In this document: positions 11,332 to 20,487 of the stretch, piece after piece
Numbering within the stretch: the stretch's first letter is position 1
How the letters are laid out: every line of letters begins with the position of its first letter
Origin: Sclerotiophoma versabilis
Lineage: Eukaryota > Ascomycota > Dothideomycetes > Pleosporales > Didymellaceae
NCBI GenBank assembly: GCA_012274445.1
Contig: JAAROD010000004.1
Location: 992,001-1,056,000, forward strand
Direction of reading: 5' to 3'
DNA: 64,000 nucleotides
Position numbers and translations under genes: made by a program
Notes under the pieces: generated by a model
What the model was told of the DNA's origin: nothing
The model's input: the letters and a program-made list of their open reading frames with translations, nothing else
Databases searched by the model: none

Positions 11332-13195
11332 TTGTTGGTCTGGACGAATTTCCAGGTCGTGGACCTGAACCCAAACTGTGTTATTTGTGACACTCTCCGT
11401 CAAGCACATAACCGTATCTCTATGAAGGCAAAGTCTCAAAATCTGACTGGGTCAGGATTAGTTATGATCAGACACATGATGATCATTTACAGGTTGATTT
11501 CCGTTACAACTCTGACCGCTATAGTGAAAACGAGACCCGCGTACAGCTACAATCTAAGGGTATGTGAATCCATATCTCTCACTCGTAGTAGATCATGATC
11601 CCAAACCCTTAGAGCTAGATAACTCCTGGAATCCGTTTCCTGTGACGTCGCATAATATATGCTCACACATGACATCGTTAACAATATAAGTAAACTCCAA
11701 GCGTGGATCGACAACTGCATGGAAAACCACAAGGAATGCGCTAGGCCTGTCACTAAGACGACAGTCATTCCGAAGCACCTCATAAAACTAGACGGTCGTT
11801 GTTGCCTCGTTTCCCCCGGATCACCCGTCCGCTATGCTTCACTTAGGTACTGTTGGGGATCACTCGAGCAGCCCACGACTACAAAGGCCAACGTCGCCCG
11901 ACGCTATAGTGATCTCCAATCTCAGCAACTCCCACAAACACTTCAACACGCGATATTAATGACCCGATTGCTTAGGTTAAACTATCTATGGATTGATTCC
12001 ATCTGCATCGTACAAGATGACAAAGAAGAAAGGGCAGCAGAAGCAGCGAATATGGCAGATATCTATTCGGATGCTCATGTCGTTCTAGCAGCTACAGATT
12101 TCAGTAGTGTCACAGATGGGTTTCTTCGTCATCCTATGCAGCCTCGAGTCTTCACTCTGCTCGTTGACCTAGAGCACCCAATCGTGGTCAATGCTAGGAT
12201 TGTGGGCAATCACCAACTATTTAATAGCGCTACACCACTTCTTTGTTACCCTATCTAGAAGAGGGTGGGCGTCACAGCAGAGACTTCTAGCTGCCAAGAC
12301 TGTGCAATTTTTGCCGGATGCGGTTCTTTTTGAATGTAAATCAGATATGGCATGCGAGTGTGGTCGCATGTCCAATGACTTCTTCCAACAATGGACAGTC
12401 TAGCCTCCAGTAAGAGACACAAAATCAGGTCGACTTGCGGACACCGGTATCACCAATGGCTGGATCCGCCTTGTAGGCATGTTCAAAGGCCGTTCTTTGA
12501 CTTACGCAGACGATGCATTACCAGCCCTTTCAGGCATGGCTCAACGTGCGCTTCCACTAAAGCCTGGGAGGTACTTCGCTGGCATATAGGAAACACGCAT
12601 TGCGATTCAGCTGTCCTGAAATCCTCAAGTACCGTTTATTGTGGCGAACAAGAATCGAGAAGGAGAGCTGGTGCCTCGGCCTACGTTCTCATGGGCGACG
12701 TTCCCAAATTCAGTCGACTGGCAGCTAGGCGCTAATCCTGAGCACTCTCGACCAATTTGCACTCTCCTCACTGGTGAAATTGTTTCGTTTGCAGCCGACA
12801 TTTACGGCCAAGTTAAGAAAGCTACCTTGCGGATGCGTAGTTAACCTGTACAAGGCTTGGAGATGGTGCACACGGTCATAGCCGCCAGACCCCTCGAACT
12901 CGATGGGCAGGAGAAGTATCATTAGCATATGACCAAATTTTTTGACAGATCATGCGAGTTTCCGCAAATCCCCATGCCTTGCAGGGACTTATGGTATGAG
13001 AGGCCGGACGTCGCGTGGGACTGGAGTACAGTAGTGTGCTTTGGCCTTAGTGTGGATCTGAGGAAGACTGTTACCATGCTGTTATTGCAGCCGGTGCTTC
13101 GGGAAGGCTCCTTCATGCGGGTCGTACTTGTGACGAACTTTCCTCGTCAGTGGTTCAATGATCTCGCAACTGAACGCACTCTCACCATAGTGTAA
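11332..13195 (+). pseudogene. Decayed HET-domain gene
   Basis: Fragments of a heterokaryon-incompatibility (HET) protein occur in order but in different frames. From about 11340 there is CVICDTL-like N-terminal coding. Residues in 11659-12258 carry the HET core (LRYCWGS, LNYLWIDSICIVQDD, AADMADIYSDA-like). A frameshift near 12250 leads to RRGWASQQRLLAAKTVQF and ACECG. From 12440 the typical repeat LTYADDALPALSGMAQ and GRYFAGI is followed by TAG where a Trp is expected, then QLS plus TGA where another Trp is expected, then PTFSWATFPNSVDW. The end at 13195 reads ERTLTIV, the usual HET C terminus. The Trp-to-stop changes are G-to-A, as repeat-induced point mutation would produce. It is almost certainly nonfunctional. 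Confidence 0.85.
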
Positions 13196-13403
13196 TATCA
13201 GTGTACTCGCTCCATGCACCTTGAATCACAACGGCGAATACATATACTCTGACTTTAATTTGTGCACAAGCACACAAAACTCCATTTGCAAACGCTTGAA
13301 ACGGAGAGGTTCCAAAATCTCTTACATCCAGGCTATTTGTCATTACTAATCACCAACATTCACGGATACTAGAATCTTTCGCACGTCACTCCCCCTTCCG
13401 CAG

Positions 13404-13651
13404 CAAGAGTCTGTACCGCCTGCACTAGCAACAACGTCGTCACTGAGGCCTTCGATCTGGTCTCTTACGGCTGCCACGTAACGTGCCGAACATGTGAAGT
13501 CAACATGGGCAGCCAACGCTGCGTTTGGAACTACATAATGAACGAGCTATGCTCGGTTGCGGTTGATTATATGTCTTATGCAACATGTCCGAAAAGTTCG
13601 CAGATGTGCATTAGTGTGAAGTGGGGACCGAGCAATATAGGACCCATGTAA
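13404..13651 (+). other. Possible orphan exon with RING-like Cys/His pattern
   Basis: An acceptor-like tract (pyrimidine run ending in CAG at 13401-13403, with an ACTAAT branch-like motif before it) precedes an 81-codon open stretch. The stretch holds C-x2-C, then C-x-H-x2-C-x2-C (RVCTAC and GCHVTCRTC), which resembles half of a RING finger. No start codon or upstream exon could be found. It may be a remnant of a decayed gene, or chance. Confidence 0.2.
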
Positions 13652-13855
13652 GAATAAGTGTTCTGTACGTGCTCTTTCGATCGATGCACATCTCCGATAC
13701 CGGGTCTTTTGGCCCCTAGCTGTACTCAGAAGCTTACGGTCAGCAGTCAACTTGGCAGGAAACCCAGTTCTGACATCCGGAAGTAGCAAACAAATCAACT
13801 TCTTGCTTTCGGTATATATTTACAAGCTCAACATTTCCCTCTTCTTCCTCCACAT

Positions 13856-14691
13856 TTACCGTTGTGCGAGAGGCTCATTTGTGACCTTTTGCGCCTCGTT
13901 GACCTCAGCAGCGTTACCCTTAGGTCCAAGTGGGTATGAGAGCTGGTCTGCAGGAAGGGACTCAAGGTGTGCGCGGTGGTGCTCGTGTGCCTGTACTGTG
14001 TTAGCCTGAGTCCAGCTTAACAACGTTGCCCAAATCCAATGGTTATAGATGTTGGCCATAATGTTGACGTACGAAAGGAAGACCGCAGTATGTGCACCAG
14101 CAGATCTGAGGCTTGTCGGTGTTGATGAAGATCCTGGGGTGACCGAGAGGGCCACCTCCACCGTCGCAGGACACGATGCGCTCGTGCGTCCAGCGGACGG
14201 GCTGCTGGTGAATGAGTTCGATAGCAGCGTATGGGCGAGGCTGCACATAATTAGTTAGCAATTGTTTTGTTGCTCCCTTGAACTGTTCGAGGCCCTCCGC
14301 TACATTAACCCCACACATTCCCTCGATTGCACTCCTCCGACCTCAATTGACATGTATGACGCACCTGGTCCTCTATGATGCTCTGCTCGAACCTCGGTCC
14401 GCTCATAGCGATCTCCCTGGGCTGCTGGCTCCTGCTCCAGATACCATCACGGTTGGGAGCTTGCTGCTTCCTCAGCTTCTCAGCCTTCTCAACGCTCTCC
14501 TGCAGGACTTTGTCGAAAGAGCCCTCCGAGGAGGTAGCGGTGGCATTGGTCTCGGAAACGGTCTGCACCTCTTTGCGCGCGACAGGGTCGTTGGCGGGCA
14601 CTTCGGCCTTCTTCTGCGAGGAGTAGGTGGCCCGGAAGGACGGTGTGGCGAAGCGCAGAGCGCTACGCGCGCGGAGGGTTCGGGAGAGCAT
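13856..14691 (-). CDS. NADH:ubiquinone oxidoreductase subunit NDUFS6-like (zf-CHCC), 209 aa
   Basis: Three exons, 14691-14365, 14240-14073 and 13990-13856, all phase 0 with GT-AG introns. The protein starts with a mitochondrial presequence (MLSRTLRARSALRF, with cleavage likely near RATYSS). The zinc-binding CHCC domain is complete: C134, H143 in GGPLGHPRIF, and C158 and C161 in CWCTYCGLPF. The tail ends in VTNEPLAQR. NDUFS6 is an accessory subunit of the complex I peripheral arm, placed during N-module assembly. I chose the ATG at 14691 because it starts the presequence. An upstream in-frame ATG-like region exists, but its residues are not presequence-like. Confidence 0.95.
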
Positions 14692-14781
14692 TGTGTGTTG
14701 TGGGCGGGCGGAGGACCGGCTACAAGTGCTGGGGTAGGCGTCGTGAGCTATGATGAGGTTGTTGGAGCGTCGCAATGCCAA

Positions 14782-15112
14782 GAGCGTGTTATGTAAGCGC
14801 GTCGTTCATTGGCTGTTCCTCCTTCGCGCCTGCCTTTGCTACAATATAACGAACATTTCCAATTGCATTGCCATGTGCATTACCATAGGCTTATATTAAA
14901 TCAGTCGAACCGAACCAGTGTGTGACGTGCGGAAACGGCACTGTTATAGTGGCACACTTGGAAAGGATGCGAACTTTCGCTAGATTCGTAAAGCATGCAA
15001 CTACAGACATGCGAATATACCGTTTTGAATAACACTTTTGCACAAGAAATTCTAGATCTATGATATGATTATTTGCAAGCCACAACAGAAGCAATTCAAA
15101 GATGCGAACGGT
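14782..15112. other. Intergenic gap
   Basis: AT-rich stretch between the NDUFS6 5' end and the 3' end of the Zn2Cys6 regulator. I see nothing beyond a presumed promoter and 3' UTR. Confidence 0.5.
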
Positions 15113-16621
15113 CTATGCAAGATCAACCTCTCTTCCTCTCCGTTTCAGGATAACTTGGATACAATCAACTTTTGCCATTCCATCCTGCCCCTTCATCCGC
15201 TCCTCCTCGTCCTTGGCTGCCCATACTTCCTCGATGTCCCGCATTACTCTATTCCAGCTTGGAAACAGCTTTGACGCGTACATGTCTTGGAATCTGTCTC
15301 TCACGAACTGCCGTTGCCCACTGTCGATGACCTCGCAACCTGCTGTGAACAACGGCCAAACGTGCGACGACGTGAGAGGCGAAGTCACGTTGACTTTTGA
15401 TATGTAGGCAAGGCAGTTTTGGATGTGCTCGACGCTGATAGGGTTTGGGGCACCAACACCGAGCCAAGTCCGGTAGAGGTAGATAAACGCGGCGTGGCGG
15501 TAGGCCTCAGCCGTAAAGCTGATATCTGAGTTGCTGTACGGCTCGTTGCGTTGAGCATCAAATTGCATGGCCAGCAGCTTTTGCTGCAAATCTCGGCCAG
15601 TGGCGTCTTCATCTTCTGTAAGTGCAGATTCCCCGCCACCTTCTCGTCTGACCTTAATTGCGTGCTGAAGCTGGCTTGTTTGTGCAACAACCAAAAGAAC
15701 TTCGGCTATGCTGCACATATCTTCTGCACCTTCTAATGCCCTAAAATCTGCATCGTGATCGTACAAAGGGCGATGGCCTCGTGAGATTGACGAGAGAATG
15801 TCGTGATATGCGAAGAGACTTAGGAGGAAGCGTGCGCTTGATGAACTAAGCCAGTCATCCACTCCGCGTCTGGTAATCATGGCCTTGGCTCCCATCAAGT
15901 GGTTTACTATATTTGCTTCATCGTCCTCTCCAAACAAACGTGCTGAGACTTGCATCATCAGCACGGTAGCAAGCGTAGGTTCAGAATGTAACTGCCGAGG
16001 ATCCTGGATAGCATCTTGTAGTAGGTGAATAGCATCGCGTTGATGGCGATAAGCCTGTAACCGCAGTGAAGGTTCCGAAGACTGCAAGGCAAGGTGATTC
16101 GCGGCCATTGACAGGACCGTAGAACGAAGAGCCGCCGAGTCGTATGCCATCGACGTCAAATGGAGCTGGAACGGGGTCGGCTTTCCATTTCTCGGAGCAA
16201 CTGAGATTAACGAAGACAGATTTTCGACCCAGTAGTGAAGCAATCTCCTATCGCTTGCAGGTAGATCCGTAGCTAGACTTGTGCCATGAGCTGGTGTGCG
16301 TGGGACATTGCATATCGACAAAGGCGATTGGATAATATCTGGTGAGCCCGTGAATGGAGATGAAATCGATGCATCGCTGATCGTACTCGTTGGGGTCGAA
16401 ATACAGTCGGCATCGAGCACTCTCTTCTTCCTAGTAGCCCGTGGCTTCTTTACCACCGTTCCGACAGGTTGTTCTTGCCACTTGAGTCTGATACCATAGC
16501 CCTTACAATTGATCTTCAGTCTTGTACACCTTTGACAGAAAGGCTTCTGTTCGTCGCACTTGTATCCAGCTTCCCTGCATGTCCAGCATCCAGTTCGCGT
16601 TCGCTTATGTGTTGTCGCCAT
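15113..16621 (-). CDS. Zn2Cys6 transcription factor with Fungal_trans_2-type domain, 502 aa
   Basis: This single-exon gene starts at ATG 16621 (MATTHKRTRTGCWTC). The binuclear zinc cluster occupies residues 12-39 with all six cysteines (C12, C15, C22, C29, C32, C39). It is followed by a basic region (KKPRATRKKRV), a Ser/Thr/Pro linker, and from about residue 125 an all-helical regulatory domain (LLHYWVENLSSLI, AALRSTVLSMAANHLAL), typical of Fungal_trans_2 (DUF3468) regulators. It should bind CGG-type half sites in the nucleus. No neighbouring gene points to a specific regulon. A TATA-like TTTATACC reads on the minus strand about 55 nt upstream of the start. Confidence 0.92.
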   Translation of the reverse strand: MATTHKRTRTGCWTCREAGYKCDEQKPFCQRCTRLKINCKGYGIRLKWQEQPVGTVVKKPRATRKKRVLDADCISTPTSTISDASISSPFTGSPDIIQSPLSICNVPRTPAHGTSLATDLPASDRRLLHYWVENLSSLISVAPRNGKPTPFQLHLTSMAYDSAALRSTVLSMAANHLALQSSEPSLRLQAYRHQRDAIHLLQDAIQDPRQLHSEPTLATVLMMQVSARLFGEDDEANIVNHLMGAKAMITRRGVDDWLSSSSARFLLSLFAYHDILSSISRGHRPLYDHDADFRALEGAEDMCSIAEVLLVVAQTSQLQHAIKVRREGGGESALTEDEDATGRDLQQKLLAMQFDAQRNEPYSNSDISFTAEAYRHAAFIYLYRTWLGVGAPNPISVEHIQNCLAYISKVNVTSPLTSSHVWPLFTAGCEVIDSGQRQFVRDRFQDMYASKLFPSWNRVMRDIEEVWAAKDEEERMKGQDGMAKVDCIQVILKRRGREVDLA

Positions 16622-17560
16622 CACGAAGTGCTAGTGCCAGATCAGGATCCATTCTTTCCAGAGCTCTTCATGGGCAGGTATAAATGCATTGCTTGAAGAT
16701 ACTGATCGATCTGCCACCGAAAGTTTTGCAGTCGACAGGAATGGAGAGAAGACTATTCGTGTGCAGTTGCAAGAAAGACCGCGAACTTGGAAGGGCCGAG
16801 GCCGCAGCCCCACTTTTGGCAGCAAGCCACCCTCGTAAGCTCAGCAGCAGTCGCTTCGAGACACGAAGGTCCACCAGGAAGGTCCAGAACCCCTGACATA
16901 CGGGATGTCACCGTGCTCAATTAGGAGTTTAGATATTCAGTGTCAAGAAACTCGACCGGCTCCCAAACATTTGATTGACAGCCATATATCTTGCAGGCTG
17001 CCTCTGTATTCTATGTGGCAGTTGTGCAGGAGCATCGGCGTGTCCATGACTCGAAAAAGATGAAGCAGCATCATAAAGAGAGTGTCAAGGCACTGGAAAC
17101 ATCTGTGCTATAACGGATTGTGACCCGGCATCTAGTCAATCGAAGGATTTGCACAGTGTCTATGGGTTGTGGAATAGAGGATTGCGGATGCATTACGCAA
17201 ATGAGGGCTCACGAATGAGGTTTCCAAAGAAGATGGGGAGAGGCAAAAAAGGGCAAGTGTATCATGACGTAAGTTCAAATAATGTCCAAGGGAGCTGTTA
17301 TCGAGATTAAGCTGCAATCAAAGTCATCATCGTGTCACACATTATCAACACACAGATCTGTCTTCATGGAGCCGACACTAGATCCATGTTTCCCGCAAAA
17401 GATCCGTCGCAATCCGTCGCTACCACTTCATTCCTTCTTGCCTGCTGTGGATATAAACTGCGCTCAATTGACTTCACGACAGGAATCTAGCACCCGAACA
17501 CCCTACAGAGAATGCCAACCCAGAAAAAGTAGCAGAAATCTAACCACCCAGTCTTTCCAC
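16622..17560. other. Intergenic region
   Basis: About 940 nt between the regulator's start and the vps1 stop. Only short unconvincing frames are present; no RNA gene or repeat was seen. It must contain the regulator's promoter and the vps1 3' UTR. Confidence 0.5.
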
Positions 17561-19984
17561 CTACTGCACTTGGTTGACAATCTCCTGTGCCTTCGTCAGA
17601 CTCTCCACCATCTGTTGGCAGTCCTTCCGCCTCCTGACTGTGTACTCAGACTCCTTTAGTAGCTCGTCAAGCTCGTCAGTCTTGTACATGTTAGTGAGCA
17701 GCTCGCTCTGCATGTTCTCCCTTGACCACGAAACGAGATTTAGCATGATGGCCTTGGGAACCATGTCAATCATTGTGCGGCGGACGATGTTAAAGTAGGA
17801 TGTGATGAGAAGTTCTGTTCTACCGTTAACATCGATGTAGGTGTTCTGCTTAGGTGAGTACTTACTGATGACTTCGACTTCTTGAGCTTCCTTCTCCGAG
17901 AGGGTACCAGAAGCCTTCAGTGTCGGCGGTGGAGGTTCCATGGCCGCCATCTTTTTCTTGTTCTTGCTAGCGAAGAAAGAGCCGAAGAATCCACCACTCT
18001 CCTCCGAAGAACCGCCTCCTAGAGATGGCGACATTGAACGTGGGGGTACCTGGGGTGCCAGAGGCTTGCCCGTCTTAGGGTCAACCTGTTGCGGCTTGGT
18101 GTTATTGTGTCGCTCATGCACAATGGCCATGGCACGCGATCCATTGATGAAATCCGGATGACCGGTGTTAATGTAAACAGCCTCCATGCCAACAAGATCG
18201 CGAACGAGCTTGTTGGTGGGATCCATGGCCTTCTTGAGAAATTGAACGACAACAGCGTACAGCTTCTCCTTCAGTGCAGGGTAGCGTCTGAAGGTTGGCT
18301 TGTTCAGGAGCTGGCCGAGAATGCGGATCAGCTCGTCGTAGACCAAGCTCACACACTTCAAACTGGGATCTTCCAATCGCTTGATCTGCTGCTTGACAAT
18401 GAGTTCGAAAGCGGTTGTACCAACGAAGAGTGCCGGCGATGAACCAGAAGAGTTGTAAAGTACGGTCCTGATGTCGACATCCTTGACTTGGTCGAAAGGA
18501 TCTACAGCCTTGACACCGTTTGCGTACAGCTCGTGATAGACGAAGGAGATACGTGCTCCACCCGAAAGCTCGGTCGCAGACAGTTCTTGATTGTTGCCAT
18601 CAAGGACACCTCTGTACTCGTTTGTGAACTCTGTAATCATGTTAAGAACAATATTCGAGCTGTTGCCAAGCATCGAGTTTCCGAGTTGATTGAGTTCGAG
18701 CTGGTACTTCTGTAGCGAAGATGAGATGCGCGCCTTAATGTCGGGGAGGGTTTGCTTGATGTGCATCATGAGGATCTGATATGGTTAGCAGATACGCCAA
18801 AGACTGTGCCTATCTGAAAGCCTACCAAGTTGAGCTTGCGAGCGAGGTACGGTGTACCGCAGTATGCAGCCTTGTTACGATATGCCTTGTGGTTTTCAAA
18901 GAACGACCTCTCGTGCTCGAGAGCATGGGAGATGGCCTTCTTATTCTCGATATCTCGTTGCCCACGATTGACAACTGGAACGTAACCCAGTCGCAGAGGG
19001 ATGATACGTCCGGCAAGAATGTCGACGACGTCTGTTCCTTCGTCCATCAAGTCCACCTTTGTCAACACACCGATTGTCCTCTGACCCTCAGGATCGACCT
19101 CTCGTGCCAGCTTCAGACCGTCAGAATTGGCCAAATCGGTGTTCGCGGCGGTGACAGCCAAGATGATGGCGTTGGGCTTGCTGATCTGCTTCAAAACCAT
19201 CTCCTGAATCTGTCGCTCAATATCCCGTGGCTGGTCTCCAACAGGCACTCGTGTCAGACCAGGTAAATCGACAAGGGTGAGCGTCAGGACGTTCGGGGAG
19301 TATATCCGCAGGTTGATGGGTGCTGGTGAAATGCCGGCATTGCGTCCAGTCTTTGCCTCAGTCTCGCGGATGATCTCCTCTCTAATCTTGTTGAAGTCGT
19401 GGAACTTCTGGCCAGGAATATGCAGGAACTCGCCCCACTCGTCGGCGTTAGACTCGGCATCGCTGGTCTTGACCTCCTCCGCTTTGACGCCGTTCGTTTG
19501 CGAGGCGCGGTTGATCAGTTGCAGTACGAGCGGTCTTCGGGTGACGATACCGGAGCCTCGAGGCAAGCTGTCGGAAACAAGTAGTTAGTATGGGGGCCCA
19601 ACAGCTGTGGTGGAGCGCGCACACGAGGCACTTACAAATCGCGACCGACAATATTCTCGAGTACTGAACTCTTTCCACTAGACTGCGAGCCGACGACAAC
19701 AATCTGAGGCAGATCTATAGGGTTTTGCACCTGCGATAGGCATCAATATTGTGTGCTTTGATATGGGTGCGACGCGGGGAAGACACGGCAGCGCAGGCGC
19801 AATTGCGATGCCGTCGAGGCAATACATACTCCAACTGTGGTGAAGACATCCTGCAGCCTGTTCACAAGGGTGATCAAGCTAGGGTCGTTGACGTTGATGC
19901 TGTCACTCTATTAGCTGTGAACCCCAGACGGTATCCCCAGATGCCCCTCGAACACAGAACGTACGCATTAGGGTTCGTCGCCAT
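17561..19984 (-). CDS. vps1: Dynamin-like GTPase Vps1
   Basis: Five exons, 19984-19965, 19899-19830, 19730-19636, 19567-18826 and 18775-17561, give about 713 aa starting MATNPNAINVNDPSLI. The GTPase domain shows G1 (GSQSSGKSS, residues 44-52), G3 (LVDLPGLTRV) and G4 (VLTKVDLMDEG). The stalk contains RKLNLILMMHIKQTLPD, which confirms the exon 4/5 junction, and a GED-like C terminus with ELLTNMYKTDELDELL. There is no PH domain or membrane segment, as expected for Vps1. The protein assembles into helices that constrict and cut membranes in Golgi-to-vacuole sorting, endocytosis and peroxisome division. The first exon is only 20 nt. Confidence 0.96.
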
Positions 19985-20487
19985 AGTGGGCGAATGTATG
20001 AGGTGGTCAGGAGTACACAGTCAATATGTGCACAAGGCGGTATATGTAGGAAGAGGGAAGTTGTCCGTTCGGGCGCCGATGGCCGTGTTTGGGAAACTGG
20101 GCGTTGGTTGAATGCGGGTTGCGTAAAGGGTAGCTGCAACACATGCGTTCCCGAGCTAAGAGCGCCACTGTGGCTGAGTGCCTGCCGTCACCGTGCTTGC
20201 GAGACCCTGGATTTCACTGAATAGCACACTTTTTGGCGGATACAAGTGAAGCAAGTTGCCACAACAATCACTGTCAAATGCATAGAGCGGCTTCTTTTTT
20301 CGCATGCTTCTGCTGGTTTGTGTGGCTCAGTTGGGCATATGACGAGTACAGCTGTCACAGGGCACGGGCACGCGTCGTCAGCGATTTCAGGCGACAGCAT
20401 TTGCTTCTCGATACAATTCACAGTCTATGTTCGGCAATATACTCGGGACTACTTCGCTATGAAAACACCGCCTTCTTGTACTGCCGT
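19985..20487. other. Intergenic region
   Basis: About 500 nt between the vps1 start and the vma1 stop, both on the minus strand. No coding potential was recognised; it should hold the vps1 promoter. Confidence 0.5.
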
